Shown: positions 36,577 to 45,597, numbered from the stretch's first letter. The stretch is 47,294 nt of DNA from Candidatus Thioglobus sp. (GCA_012959965.1 DUCF01000003.1:1-47294); one strand, 5' to 3'. Numbers and translations are program-made. The notes: a model not told the origin generated them from the sequence alone.

Positions 36577-37332
36577 TTAATGCGTTAGAATTTGATCCAA
36601 GAAGAGTTTTAAGCGATCCGACTCTGGATGATGGAAGAAAGTTTCAGGGTCGTTTTCTTCAACGATTTGGCCTTCGTCCATAAAGATAATGCGTTGTGCC
36701 ACCTTGCGTGCAAAGCCCATCTCATGCGTTACACAGATCATGGTGATGCCCTCTTTAGCCAATTCAATCATTACGTCCAACACTTCAGAGATCATTTCTG
36801 GATCGAGCGCTGATGTAGGCTCATCAAACAGCATAATTTTTGGCGATGTGCATAGAGATCTGGCGATCGCTACTCGTTGCTGTTGGCCACCACTAAGCTG
36901 ATTAGGGTACTTCTCTGCCTGATCCTTAATACCTACCCTGTCGAGCAATTTTAGGGCTTTTTCGCGTGCCTCTTCCTTACCTTCGTTGTGTACCCAGATA
37001 GGCGCCAGTGTTAGGTTGTCAATAATGCTTAAATGAGGGAATAAATTGAAGTGCTGAAAGACCATAGAGGCCTCACTACGAACGCTTCTAATTTTTGCAA
37101 CATCGTCTGTTAGCTGTATGCCGTTGACAATAATTTCGCCTTCTTGGAACTTTTCAAGGAAGTTGACACACCGTATAAGTGTTGATTTACCACTGCCAGA
37201 TGGACCACAGACGACAATAATTTCACCTTCTTTAATGTTTAGGTTGATGTTTTTAAGTGCATGAAACTCGCCATACCACTTGTTTAGATCGCTAATTTGG
37301 ATAATGTTTGCGTTGTTGTTTTCTGTTTTCAT
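36577..37332 (-). CDS. aapP: General L-amino acid ABC importer, ATP-binding subunit (AapP-like)
   Basis: The 251-aa product is the ATPase of a polar amino-acid importer. It has Walker [10 protein letters not shown] (about residue 43), the signature [15 protein letters not shown], Walker [15 protein letters not shown] and the switch His in [12 protein letters not shown]. It begins 11 bp after the second permease gene and is the last gene of aapJ-aapQ-aapM-aapP. Assignment to the aap type rests on the long permeases in the same operon. A terminator follows. Confidence 0.93.
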   Translation of the reverse strand: MKTENNNANIIQISDLNKWYGEFHALKNINLNIKEGEIIVVCGPSGSGKSTLIRCVNFLEKFQEGEIIVNGIQLTDDVAKIRSVRSEASMVFQHFNLFPHLSIIDNLTLAPIWVHNEGKEEAREKALKLLDRVGIKDQAEKYPNQLSGGQQQRVAIARSLCTSPKIMLFDEPTSALDPEMISEVLDVMIELAKEGITMICVTHEMGFARKVAQRIIFMDEGQIVEENDPETFFHHPESDRLKLFLDQILTH

Positions 37333-37343
37333 CTTAAACCTTA

Positions 37344-38486
37344 TTAATTTTTGTGATCGGTACTGAAGCGTACTTCAAGTTTTTTGGAATAGCGTGACAT
37401 GGAATAAAGGAATATCCACATGGTCATTGTTACAAAGACAAAGCCCTCTGTCTCACGGCCGAGCCAATTGATGTCGTTTGCGGTCATATTAACCATCGCA
37501 AGCATGTCCATCAGGCCAATAATAAGCACCAGCGTGGTGTCTTTAAACAGCGAAATGGACGAGCCAACCAAGTTTGGAATGGATATTTTCAGCGCCTGAG
37601 GAAGAATAATGAGTGCATTTTTTTGAACGTAATTAAGGCCAATCGCATCAGCAGCTTCGTATTGTCCGGTTGGAATGGCTTGCAGACCACCACGAACTAC
37701 CTCGGCGAAATAAGCAGCTTGGAACAGTGTGATTGCGATCAGTGCGCGTAAAAGCTTATCAAAGCTTATACCCCCAGTAAAGAACAATGGCAGTACAAAC
37801 GACGCCATAAAAAGAATGGTGATTAAAGGCACTGCGCGAATAAACTCAATGTAAATCGTTGAAAAGAAATTGATTACTCTTAAGTTGGATTGCCTGCCAA
37901 GTGCAAGCAACACACCGATTGGGAAGGAGATGATGATGCCGACAGAGGCGATCACCAGGGTAAGCATTAACCCACCCCATTGATGCGTCTTAACCACTTC
38001 CAACCCGAAAACACCACCACCTATTAAAAAGAAAGAGGCGATAGGGAAGCCAATAATCATCGCTAGAAGGACTTTGTTTTTATACTTGTAATTGCGAACG
38101 AGACGCACAATAACAAAAAGTGATGCCGCCAAAGCGAACACAATATCCACTCTCCAGACCAATTCACGCGGGTAAAAGCCATAGACAAACATGTCAAACT
38201 TCTCGTAAATGAATGGCCAACATGCAGCCGCACGACCGCAATTATCGTTGGTGGCCATGATCTCACCAAATTCAAATCCTAAGAAACTAAATTCACCAAA
38301 ATTGAAGTTGGCATCGAAAATCATCCAGCCTAACATCGGCGGAATAATGACATAAAGCATATACAGCGCAGCAAGCGTTAAGCCAACATTAACCTTTGAA
38401 GAGAAGAGGTTTACTCTTAGCCAGCGGACAATGCCTACTTGGCTAATTGGCGGCTTTCTAAGTTCTTGTGATTCGTATATAGCCAT
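37344..38486 (-). CDS. aapM: General L-amino acid ABC importer, permease (AapM-like)
   Basis: The 380-aa permease has an N-terminal hydrophobic anchor, a periplasmic loop with Cys-containing [13 protein letters not shown], and a HisM-like core of five TM helices. The EAA loop is [24 protein letters not shown]. The extra N-terminal TM region and length of about 380 aa are typical of AapM/BztC and longer than plain HisM. It starts 1 bp after the stop of aapQ. Confidence 0.92.
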   Translation of the reverse strand: MAIYESQELRKPPISQVGIVRWLRVNLFSSKVNVGLTLAALYMLYVIIPPMLGWMIFDANFNFGEFSFLGFEFGEIMATNDNCGRAAACWPFIYEKFDMFVYGFYPRELVWRVDIVFALAASLFVIVRLVRNYKYKNKVLLAMIIGFPIASFFLIGGGVFGLEVVKTHQWGGLMLTLVIASVGIIISFPIGVLLALGRQSNLRVINFFSTIYIEFIRAVPLITILFMASFVLPLFFTGGISFDKLLRALIAITLFQAAYFAEVVRGGLQAIPTGQYEAADAIGLNYVQKNALIILPQALKISIPNLVGSSISLFKDTTLVLIIGLMDMLAMVNMTANDINWLGRETEGFVFVTMTMWIFLYSMSRYSKKLEVRFSTDHKN

Positions 38487-38487
38487 T

Positions 38488-39660
38488 TTATCGTCCCTTG
38501 ATGCTCATTTTCTTGTTAACAACGTTGAGTAGTAGTGATATGCACAATGAAATCACTAAGTACACCGCCATCGTCATTCCTAGAATCTCAACGGCCTGTC
38601 CTACCTGGTTAAGCACCGTGCCGCCAAAGGCAGACATTAGCTCTGGATAACCAATGGCTGTTGCCAATGATGAGTTTTTGGTTAGGTTTAAATACTGGTT
38701 AATGGTTGGTGGAATAGCAACGCGCAGGGCTTGCGGTAATACTATTAATTTGAGCGATTGCGTTTGCGTGAGACCTAGCGCAGCAGCAGCTTCTTTTTGA
38801 CCCTTGTTGACCGCCTCAATGCCCGAGCGAATGGCTTCAGCAATGTAAGTCGCGGTATAAACACTGAGCGCAAAAGTAAGTGCTAAGAATTCAGGAGTGA
38901 ATGTTCTACCGCCCTTAAAATTGAAACCTTGAAGCGAAGGGTAATCAAGATGCATTGGCGAGCCCAAAAGAAAAAACACAACCAAAGGCAGGCCAAAAAT
39001 AAGACCTGCGGTGTAGCCCAAAGTATTGGTGTGAACGCCGGTTTTATCGTGCTTTTGCCTGAAGTGGCGCCTCATGAATACCGTTAAGACAATGCCAAGA
39101 ACAAAAGCGATTAGCACCCAAACAAATCCTGGCTCAGAAACAGGCTCTGGCACATAGATGCCGCGCTTGTTGATGAAGATTGAATCAAAGAAACCAAAAC
39201 TGCCTCTCGGAGACGGAAGCGTGAGCAAGGCTATGTTGTACCAAAATAAGATTTGAATAAGAATTGGGATGTTTCTAAAGAGCTCAATGTAACCCCCTGC
39301 TAGCTTGGAAATTAGCCAGTTGTTTGAGAGTCTAGCAATACCAATCATAAGGCCGATGATGGTTGCAAAAATAATACCCACAACAGCAACAACTAGGGTG
39401 TTGATCAGTCCAACATAAAAAACCTGAAGATTTGAATGCTCAGGTGTGTAAGTGATCATGGATTCGTTAATGTCGAAACCCGCCCTGTTTGACAAAAAGG
39501 CAAATCCTGTATGAATTTCACGTGCTTCGATGTTGAACATCAAATTAGAAATGCCCGAATAAATCACAAAGGCGATAATTAGCAGGGTGATAACTTGAAA
39601 CGCAATAGCTCTCGTTTCGTTGTTATTAAGGAAAGAGAGTAGAGTTTTATCTTGTTTCAT
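38488..39660 (-). CDS. aapQ: General L-amino acid ABC importer, permease (AapQ-like)
   Basis: The 390-aa permease has about eight hydrophobic segments with the conserved N-terminal FNIEAREIHTGFAFLSNRAGFDI. It also has the pair NIPILIQILFWYN, characteristic of AapQ/BztB, and the EAA motif in EAAAALGLTQTQSLKLIVLPQALR. It pairs with AapM to form the membrane channel. It is separated from aapJ by 212 bp that hold a terminator-like hairpin and AT-rich repeats, so it may be expressed below the level of the binding protein. Confidence 0.93.
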   Translation of the reverse strand: MKQDKTLLSFLNNNETRAIAFQVITLLIIAFVIYSGISNLMFNIEAREIHTGFAFLSNRAGFDINESMITYTPEHSNLQVFYVGLINTLVVAVVGIIFATIIGLMIGIARLSNNWLISKLAGGYIELFRNIPILIQILFWYNIALLTLPSPRGSFGFFDSIFINKRGIYVPEPVSEPGFVWVLIAFVLGIVLTVFMRRHFRQKHDKTGVHTNTLGYTAGLIFGLPLVVFFLLGSPMHLDYPSLQGFNFKGGRTFTPEFLALTFALSVYTATYIAEAIRSGIEAVNKGQKEAAAALGLTQTQSLKLIVLPQALRVAIPPTINQYLNLTKNSSLATAIGYPELMSAFGGTVLNQVGQAVEILGMTMAVYLVISLCISLLLNVVNKKMSIKGR

Positions 39661-39746
39661 GAGAGGATTTTAACTAAATAAAAATAGGATTAAAACAAAT
39701 AATTATATGACAAGCATTATACGCTTGTTAATTTAAATGCCATAAG

Positions 39747-39786
39747 TTAATTTAATTAAATTCACCATTAATTTAATTAAATTCAC
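39747..39786. repeat. Two 19-bp direct repeats (21-bp period) upstream of aapQ
   Basis: The 19-mer ttaatttaattaaattcac occurs exactly twice, at 39747-39765 and 39768-39786. Each copy contains a palindromic aatttaattaaatt core. Period of two helical turns suggests a protein-binding array. A related copy stands upstream of aapJ (41117-41134). Confidence 0.6.
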
Positions 39787-39824
39787 TTTATTTAAAGAAT
39801 AGGCTTGCTAAGGTTTTAATAAAA

Positions 39825-39851
39825 AACCAGCCCGCATAAAGCGAGCTGGTT
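39825..39851 (-). terminator. Terminator/attenuator between aapJ and aapQ
   Basis: Hairpin AACCAGC-CGC with GCG-GCTGGTT (one mismatch) followed by T6 on the minus strand, 21 bp after the aapJ stop. In binding-protein-dependent operons such an intercistronic hairpin commonly allows excess binding protein and partial read-through into the permeases. Confidence 0.8.
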
Positions 39852-39872
39852 AGATGTTACTAAGTTGATTGC

Positions 39873-40880
39873 CTATCTAAATGGAGCTGAGTATAAGATA
39901 CCGCCATTTGTCCATAGTGCATTCACACCACGAGCAATACCGATTGGTGTATTAAGACCAATGTTGCGCTCGAAGCTTTCAGCGTAGTTACCAACTTGAG
40001 CGATGATGTTGTAAGTCCAATCTGAACTTAGACCAACATACTCGTGTGTGTTGCCAGAACGACCCATTAAGCGCTCGCGCTCAGGATTGTTAGAAACAAC
40101 ATCAACAGTTGCGCTTGTTACACCGATTTCTTCCGCAGTAATCATAGCGTTTAGAGACCAACGAACAATGTTGAACCACTGATCATCACCTTGACGTACT
40201 ACAGGGCCTAGAGGCTCTTTAGAGATGATTTCAGGCAATACAACGTGCTCTGAAGGATCGTTAGAAGCCGCACGCATTGAATACAAGCCTGAAGCGTCAG
40301 TTGTTAACACGTCGCAACGACCTGCGTCGTAGTTAGATAGTGTTTGAGCGTTAGTATCAGATACTACTGAAGTGTACACAATACCGTTTGATTTAGCCCA
40401 GTCAGCTAGGTTAAGCTCAGTCGTTGTACCCGCTTGGATACATACAGCTGCGCCACCAAGATCCATTGCGCTATCAACACCTAGAGAAGACTTAACCATA
40501 AAGCCCTGACCGTCGTAGTAGTTAACACCAGCAAAGTTAAGACCTAGGGAAGCATCACGAGTAATCGTCCATGTTGTGTTTCTAGATAACATGTCAATTT
40601 CACCTGACTGCAACGCAGTAAATCTTTCTTTTGCTGTTAATGGTACGAATGTAACCGCAGTTGCATCGCCAAGTGTTGCAGCAGCTACAGCGCGACATAC
40701 GTCAACGTCAATACCTGTCCAAGTACCTGATGAGTCGGCAGCAGAAAAACCCGCAAGACCTTTTGATACACCACATTTAACGCTGCCATTGGCTTGAACG
40801 TCCTGAAGTGTTCCTGCTTGCACAGCAAACGCACTAAGCGCTAAAACTGAAGCAACAGAGAATTTTACTAATTGTTTCAT
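39873..40880 (-). CDS. aapJ: General L-amino acid ABC importer, periplasmic binding protein (AapJ-like)
   Basis: The 335-aa product has a signal peptide (MKQLVKFSVASVLALSAFAVQA) and matches the AapJ/BztA class 3 solute-binding family. Signatures include VKCGVSKGLAGFSAADSSGTWTGID, LTAKERFTALQSGEIDMLSRNTTWT and, near the C-terminus, FERNIGLNTPIGIARGVNALWTNGGILY. The family binds a broad range of L-amino acids, often acidic ones and glutamine. An AAGGAG ribosome site lies 7 bases before the ATG. A hairpin-forming leader and a promoter lie upstream. Confidence 0.94.
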   Translation of the reverse strand: MKQLVKFSVASVLALSAFAVQAGTLQDVQANGSVKCGVSKGLAGFSAADSSGTWTGIDVDVCRAVAAATLGDATAVTFVPLTAKERFTALQSGEIDMLSRNTTWTITRDASLGLNFAGVNYYDGQGFMVKSSLGVDSAMDLGGAAVCIQAGTTTELNLADWAKSNGIVYTSVVSDTNAQTLSNYDAGRCDVLTTDASGLYSMRAASNDPSEHVVLPEIISKEPLGPVVRQGDDQWFNIVRWSLNAMITAEEIGVTSATVDVVSNNPERERLMGRSGNTHEYVGLSSDWTYNIIAQVGNYAESFERNIGLNTPIGIARGVNALWTNGGILYSAPFR

Positions 40881-40910
40881 TTATTTCTCCTTTGTATTAT
40901 TAAAAACTTA

Positions 40911-40939
40911 CTAATCCTAAGGATCCCCCTAGGAATTAG
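40911..40939 (-). promoter_or_regulatory. Imperfect inverted repeat in the aapJ leader
   Basis: Arms CTAATCCTA (40911-40919) and TAGGAATTAG (40930-40939) pair with one bulged A. It would sit near the 5' end of the aapJ mRNA, about 30 bases before the ATG, as an mRNA stem-loop or a protein-binding site. Confidence 0.45.
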
Positions 40940-40943
40940 GAAG

Positions 40944-40971
40944 TTTATATTAAGCATGGTTCGTTAGTAAA
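40944..40971 (-). promoter_or_regulatory. Candidate aapJ promoter
   Basis: On the minus strand TTTACT (40966-40971), a 16-bp spacer and TATAAA (40944-40949) give a moderate sigma-70 match 64 bp before the aapJ ATG. Confidence 0.45.
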
Positions 40972-41008
40972 CTATTAAACCACAAAAGAAGAAAGTCAAT
41001 AATTAGAA

Positions 41009-41072
41009 GCTGTATTCTAGTAAATACATTAAGTTTATACGCTATATTCTAGTAAAAACAGCACGTTTATGC
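41009..41072. repeat. Tandem 32-bp repeat upstream of the aapJ promoter
   Basis: Two adjacent 32-bp units (41009-41040 and 41041-41072) agree at 26 of 32 positions; the shared core is tattctagtaaa. The unit is about three helical turns, so a regulator would bind on one face of the DNA, 38-100 bp upstream of the proposed -35. Confidence 0.6.
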
Positions 41073-41116
41073 TTTTTTTTAATTAAATAATAGTATTTTT
41101 TAAACACTCGATTTAG

Positions 41117-41134
41117 TTAAATTCACTATTAATT
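41117..41134. promoter_or_regulatory. 18-bp motif shared with the aapJ-aapQ gap
   Basis: TTAAATTCACTATTAATT here differs at one base from 39756-39773. Its presence at both control points of the same operon makes it a candidate operator for an unknown regulator. Confidence 0.5.
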
Positions 41135-41232
41135 GAAATAATTATATCTGTTTATTAGCACAAAACACAATGTGGCCAAGTTTTAATTCGACAAAGACTT
41201 CATCATTTGAAGTTGCTCCATGTTATGTGAAA

Positions 41233-41356
41233 AAATAACTATAAATACATTAAAAATCATATAGTTATATAGCTATTAGTTATTTATTACAACCACTTAT
41301 TGTTCGTTAGTGCGTCAACTACAGTTATTTATTACTACTACTGGTATAAAATAACT
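41233..41356. promoter_or_regulatory. Four AGTTATTT sites upstream of nadE
   Basis: AGTTATTT occurs at 41278-41285 and 41323-41330, and as its complement AAATAACT at 41233-41240 and 41349-41356. The first three are exactly 45 bp apart. The last two form an inverted pair spanning the likely -35 and -10 region (TATAAA 41345-41350), 28-61 bp before the nadE ATG. This is consistent with an operator array for a repressor, possibly NadE's own HTH domain. Confidence 0.45.
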
Positions 41357-41383
41357 AAATATTATCCAAATGACAACTGAAAA

Positions 41384-43255
41384 ATGACCATTAAAACCTC
41401 TGAATACCTTGATATGGTACGCCTTAAGACGGGTTTATCGGATTATAAAATTGCCAAACAATATGACATTAATCAGTCTAATCTTAGCAAATACAGTTCC
41501 GGCAAGGCGGCTCTCAGTGAAACACACTCTTGGCTGTTTGCAAACATCCTTGATTTGGATCCGGCAGAAATTGTGGCAAATACCAAACTTGAGCATGCGA
41601 TAAATTCCGACAATAAAACTAAAGCCAAATTTTGGCAGGAGCAGCTCAATAAAATATTAGCCGATACTCAGCCTATTAAAATTCAAATCGCGCAATTTCA
41701 CCCCGTTGTTGGTGATATCTCCAATAATGCCAGGAAAATTCTTGATATGAGCATCGAGGCGCTTGATCTTGGTGCGCATATGATTGTTTTTCCAGAGTTG
41801 GCGTTAACAGGTTATCCGCCAGAAGACCTTTTATTGCGCTCAGGGCTTATCAAGCAGGTTGAGCTTCGTATTAATGAACTTTGCAATCAACTACCCTCTT
41901 CGATTGCTGTTTTGTTTGGTGCGCCAAGCTCTACTGGGGAAATCCTTCACAACAGCGCATACTGCATTCATAAAAACAAAGTGGTGCATATTTATCACAA
42001 ACAGTCTCTACCCAATTATGGAGTGTTCGATGAGAAACGCTACTTTAGCCCCGGCGAAAGGACACTTGTTTTTGAACACCAAGGCTGTAAGATTGGCGTG
42101 TTGATCTGTGAAGATGCCTGGGTCGGAGATCCTTTGGAAAAAGCCTGTCAAGCCAATGCCGATTTGATTATTAGTTTGAACGCTTCTCCTTTTCAATCGA
42201 ACAAGTCCCAACAGCGTATTGACCTATACCGCCAGCACGCGCTCAAATGGGGCGTGGACTTACTTTATGTAAACTCTGTGGGTGGGCAAGATGAGCTGGT
42301 ATTTGATGGTGGTTCTTTTATGATGAATACCAAAGGTAAGATTGTTCAGCAATTGCCATTTTTTGAAGATTGCCAAGTTTTGCACACCAACCCTTGCGAA
42401 TATAGTGAGCTTCCCGGGGTCGCTTTAATCTACAAAGCACTTGTGCTTGCTACCAAAGACTACGTAAAGGGTAATGGCTTTGCTGGCTCTCTTATTGGCC
42501 TTTCTGGTGGTATTGACTCTGCCCTCACCCTTGCCATTGCTGTAGATGCCCTTGGGGCTGAGAACGTCAGTGCGGTAATGATGCCTTATCGGTTCACCTC
42601 GGGCATGAGTCTTGAGGACGCCGAAGAACAGGCGAGAACGCAAGATGTTCATTATTCGAGTATTGATATTCATCCAATGGTCACGGCTTTTAATTTATCT
42701 TTGGCTGATTCGTTCGATGGTGCCGATAAAGACACGACTGAAGAAAACATTCAAGCCAGAGTTCGTGGCATCTTACTAATGGCCTTGTCTAACAAGTGGC
42801 ACAAGATGGTGCTGGCTACTGGCAATAAATCTGAAATGTCTGTTGGTTACGCCACTCTTTATGGTGATATGTGCGGTGGCTTTGCGCCACTTAAAGACAT
42901 CTCTAAAACTCTTGTTTATCAACTGGCCAATTATCGCAACTCTGTCTCTAAAGTCATTCCTGAGCGCGTCATTACCAGACCCCCTTCTGCCGAGTTAGCG
43001 CCAGACCAAGTCGATCAAGACTCATTACCCCCTTACGACGCTCTTGATGATATTCTAATGCGATTTGTTGAAGAAAAGCTTTCTGTTGAAGAAATTGCTC
43101 AACATGGGCATGATATAGAGCTTGTTAAAAAAGTCACTTCGATGGTGCTAAATAACGAGTACAAAAGACGTCAATCAGCCCCCGGGCCAAAGGTAAGTGC
43201 TAATGCTTTTGGTAAAGAAAGGCGCTACCCAATGACCTCTAAGTTTAAACCCTAG
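41384..43255 (+). CDS. nadE: Glutamine-dependent NAD+ synthetase with N-terminal helix-turn-helix extension
   Basis: NadE amidates nicotinic acid adenine dinucleotide to NAD+ using ammonia from glutamine. The 623-aa product has a nitrilase-type glutaminase domain from residue 98 (Glu138 in FPELALTGYPPED; Lys206 or a nearby Lys before LPNYGVFDE; Cys242 in ICEDAW). The synthetase domain has the PP-loop SGGIDS at 374-379 and GNKSEMSVGYATLYGD. The first 97 residues are extra. They resemble an XRE/DUF3693-like helix-turn-helix (SDYKIAKQYDINQSNLSKYSSGKAALS, then a helical WLFANILDLDPAEIVA part). No in-frame ATG, GTG or TTG near residues 84-97 would allow a normal-length start, so the fusion is real in this sequence. 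It lies between two amino-acid importers. Confidence 0.93.
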   Translation: MTIKTSEYLDMVRLKTGLSDYKIAKQYDINQSNLSKYSSGKAALSETHSWLFANILDLDPAEIVANTKLEHAINSDNKTKAKFWQEQLNKILADTQPIKIQIAQFHPVVGDISNNARKILDMSIEALDLGAHMIVFPELALTGYPPEDLLLRSGLIKQVELRINELCNQLPSSIAVLFGAPSSTGEILHNSAYCIHKNKVVHIYHKQSLPNYGVFDEKRYFSPGERTLVFEHQGCKIGVLICEDAWVGDPLEKACQANADLIISLNASPFQSNKSQQRIDLYRQHALKWGVDLLYVNSVGGQDELVFDGGSFMMNTKGKIVQQLPFFEDCQVLHTNPCEYSELPGVALIYKALVLATKDYVKGNGFAGSLIGLSGGIDSALTLAIAVDALGAENVSAVMMPYRFTSGMSLEDAEEQARTQDVHYSSIDIHPMVTAFNLSLADSFDGADKDTTEENIQARVRGILLMALSNKWHKMVLATGNKSEMSVGYATLYGDMCGGFAPLKDISKTLVYQLANYRNSVSKVIPERVITRPPSAELAPDQVDQDSLPPYDALDDILMRFVEEKLSVEEIAQHGHDIELVKKVTSMVLNNEYKRRQSAPGPKVSANAFGKERRYPMTSKFKP

Positions 43256-43265
43256 GGCTTTCACT

Positions 43266-44015
43266 TTATTTTGGGTGTCGTAGGTAAGGAGTGAATTTGA
43301 TTTCAAGATACTTCACCAGCTGAGTAACCAAAAAGTTAAGGATCAAATACAGCAATCCTGCAATCAAGAAAATTTCTACTGGTGTCCAGTATTTGGCGAT
43401 AATTTGCTTGGCAATGCCTGTAATTTCCATTAAGGTGATAATGCTTACCAACGAGGTGCCCTTTACCATCAGTATCATTTCGTTGCCATAGGCTGGCAAA
43501 GCCTGTCTAAAAGCAATTGGGAAGATAATCCTTCTGTAAAGTAGCAAGCCACTCATCCCCATCGCACGCGCAGATTCTATTTGACCAAAAGGTACCGATT
43601 GCAAACCACCACGAATAATCTCAGCCGTGTAGGCGCCGGTATTTAGTGTTAACGCGAGAATACCACACCAATAGGCCTCTTTTAAAAAAGGCCAAAGGAA
43701 GCTCTGCTGAACAAATTCAAATTGCCCAAAGCCATAATAAAGCAAAAAGACTTGAACCAAAAGTGGTGAGCCGCGGAAATAAAAAACATAGCCACGAGCA
43801 AAACCATTTAGCACTCGATTATTAGAAAGTCGCATCATGGCAATACCAAGCGCCAAGAATAATCCAATGAAAAGTGAAATAGAAACCAACTCAATGGTTA
43901 AAGGGACGCCTTTCAGTAAATCTGGCAGTTTTTCACACATTAAGTTAAAGTTCAACCAGCCTTCTCGACCTGGTAGGCCTTCACACATCTGAAAATACCC
44001 ACTGGAAATAGTCAT
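43266..44015 (-). CDS. Polar/basic amino-acid (opine-type) ABC importer, permease HisM-like
   Basis: The 249-aa permease has five or so TM helices with YFRGSPLLVQVFLLYYGFGQFEF, typical of the HisM/OccM group, and the EAA-type loop ESARAMGMSGLLLYRRIIFPIAFRQALP. I start it at the ATG at 44015, which has an AAGGAGG ribosome site 8 bases upstream; the longer frame to 44048 would overlap the other permease. It lies 2 bp after the partner permease and ends 10 bp from convergent nadE. Confidence 0.93.
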   Translation of the reverse strand: MTISSGYFQMCEGLPGREGWLNFNLMCEKLPDLLKGVPLTIELVSISLFIGLFLALGIAMMRLSNNRVLNGFARGYVFYFRGSPLLVQVFLLYYGFGQFEFVQQSFLWPFLKEAYWCGILALTLNTGAYTAEIIRGGLQSVPFGQIESARAMGMSGLLLYRRIIFPIAFRQALPAYGNEMILMVKGTSLVSIITLMEITGIAKQIIAKYWTPVEIFLIAGLLYLILNFLVTQLVKYLEIKFTPYLRHPK

Positions 44016-44017
44016 AA

Positions 44018-44731
44018 TCAAGCCCTCCTTACACCTTTGTTGGCCCAATTCTCAGCACTATTGAGGGCATGAGTTGAGACCGTTGTTAGGGTCAAGTAAA
44101 GAATGGCGGCAAAAATATAGAAAACAAACGGCTCCTTGGTATTTCCAGCAGCAATCTGTGCGGTGCGCATAATCTCAGCAATTGCCATCACACTTATAAG
44201 CGCCGTATCTTTTAAGGTTAACTGCCAAACATTGCCTAACCCCGGCAAGGCGTAGCGCATGACTTGTGGCACGAGAATACGGTGAAATATTTGAAATTTT
44301 GACATGCCAACCGATTTGGCTGCTTCGATTTGGCCTTTGGGTACCGCTAAAAAAGAACCTCTAATAACCTCTGTTGAGTAAGCTCCAGAGATGATGCCGA
44401 CTGCAATTGCAGCGGTGAGAAAAACAGGAAATTCGAAATACTCATGGTAATTAAACAAGCTTTTTGCGGCAGCCATTAGAGCGTTGTTGAAACCAAAGAA
44501 GAACAGATAGATTACCAACAGTTCTGGTATACCCCTGACAACCGTTGTATATGTATTACCCAAGACTCTGGAAAAAACATTGTTTGACAGCTTGGACATA
44601 GTGGCAAACACAGAAAAAACAAGACCTATTGCCATTGCCGAAACACTGACCAGCAAGGTTATAACCATGCCCATGAGCATCTCATCACCCCAACCGGTAT
44701 CGTCAAATGCAAGTAAAGCTAAAATATCCAT
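44018..44731 (-). CDS. Polar/basic amino-acid (opine-type) ABC importer, permease HisQ-like
   Basis: The 237-aa permease carries TVVRGIPELLVIYLFFFG and the EAA loop EAAKSVGMSKFQIFHRILVPQVMRYALPGLGN. It matches the HisQ/OccQ group of the lysine-arginine-ornithine/histidine/octopine importers. It follows the ATPase gene by 6 bp and forms the channel with the HisM-like subunit. Confidence 0.93.
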   Translation of the reverse strand: MDILALLAFDDTGWGDEMLMGMVITLLVSVSAMAIGLVFSVFATMSKLSNNVFSRVLGNTYTTVVRGIPELLVIYLFFFGFNNALMAAAKSLFNYHEYFEFPVFLTAAIAVGIISGAYSTEVIRGSFLAVPKGQIEAAKSVGMSKFQIFHRILVPQVMRYALPGLGNVWQLTLKDTALISVMAIAEIMRTAQIAAGNTKEPFVFYIFAAILYLTLTTVSTHALNSAENWANKGVRRA

Positions 44732-44737
44732 TGCTAA

Positions 44738-45508
44738 TTACCCTTCTAGATTTGAGGCTAAAAATTGCTTTAAACGCTCTGATTTTGGTGAATTAAAGAT
44801 CTCACTTGGCGCGCCCTGCTCCTCAATACGGCCATTATGAAGAAAGACCACTTTCGATGCAACCTCTCTAGCAAAGCCCATTTCGTGGGTGACCACAATC
44901 ATTGTTCGCCCTTCTCCCGCAAGTGACTTCATCACCTTTAATACTTCGCCAACCAGTTCTGGATCGAGTGATGAGGTCGGCTCATCAAATAGTAAAATGT
45001 CGGGATTCACAGCCAAAGCTCTAGCAATAGCCACCCTTTGTTGTTGGCCACCGGAGAGGCTTGATGGATAGTCGTCGGCCTTTTCAGTAATGCCAACTTT
45101 TGTCAATAATTCCAGGCCGCATTTAGTGGCTTCAATTTTGTTAATTTTTTGTACGTGTACTGGCGCTTCAATGACATTTTGCAATACCGTCATGTGCGAC
45201 CATAGATTAAAATCTTGAAAGACCATTGCTAGCTTTGTTCTGATACGATCAACCTGTAAATGATCGCCCGGCTGTGGTTGTCCTTTTTTGTCTAGACTCA
45301 TTTTGATCAACTCGCCGTTGACCAAAACCTCACCTGAATTTGGTGTTTCAAGTAAATTAATGCAACGCAATAAAGTGCTTTTTCCTGAACCACTAGAGCC
45401 GATGATACAAATAACATCGCCTTGATCGGCGGTCAGAGAGACGTCCTTGATAACCTCAAGATCGCCAAAAGATTTCACTAGATGTTTAATTTCTAAAGCG
45501 TTTGCCAT
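44738..45508 (-). CDS. Polar/basic amino-acid (opine-type) ABC importer, ATP-binding subunit HisP-like
   Basis: The 256-aa ATPase has Walker [19 protein letters not shown], signature [15 protein letters not shown], Walker [15 protein letters not shown] and the switch His in VVTHEMGFA. The insert [25 protein letters not shown] after the first strand is typical of the HisP/OccP branch and is absent from the AapP-like ATPase in this window. It follows a terminator behind the binding-protein gene. Confidence 0.94.
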   Translation of the reverse strand: MANALEIKHLVKSFGDLEVIKDVSLTADQGDVICIIGSSGSGKSTLLRCINLLETPNSGEVLVNGELIKMSLDKKGQPQPGDHLQVDRIRTKLAMVFQDFNLWSHMTVLQNVIEAPVHVQKINKIEATKCGLELLTKVGITEKADDYPSSLSGGQQQRVAIARALAVNPDILLFDEPTSSLDPELVGEVLKVMKSLAGEGRTMIVVTHEMGFAREVASKVVFLHNGRIEEQGAPSEIFNSPKSERLKQFLASNLEG

Positions 45509-45597
45509 ATTTTTCTCGTATTAATTTTTCTTCTATTGTAACAAACAGAGTTTGCTTGGTTTTTGTTGTAGTAGTTGTTACTGTTTTATATATAAAA

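Larger units (their letters stand above)
40881..41383. other. 503-bp regulatory gap between divergent aapJ and nadE
   Basis: No gene is evident in this AT-rich gap. On the aapJ side it holds the ribosome site, a leader inverted repeat, a promoter and a 32-bp tandem repeat. In the middle is an 18-bp motif shared with the aapJ-aapQ gap. On the nadE side are four copies of AGTTATTT (two in each orientation) and a TATAAA at 41345-41350. Separate entries describe these. Confidence 0.7.

Noticed and set aside
41009-41356. CRISPR-like array
   Set aside because: Repeats are adjacent or short and degenerate, without unique spacers or cas genes; they read as regulatory sites.
41675-43255. Normal-length nadE starting near the glutaminase domain
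   Set aside because: No in-frame ATG, GTG or TTG between about residues 84 and 97, although an AGGAG occurs by chance; the first Met inside the domain (near residue 120) would remove conserved core strands.
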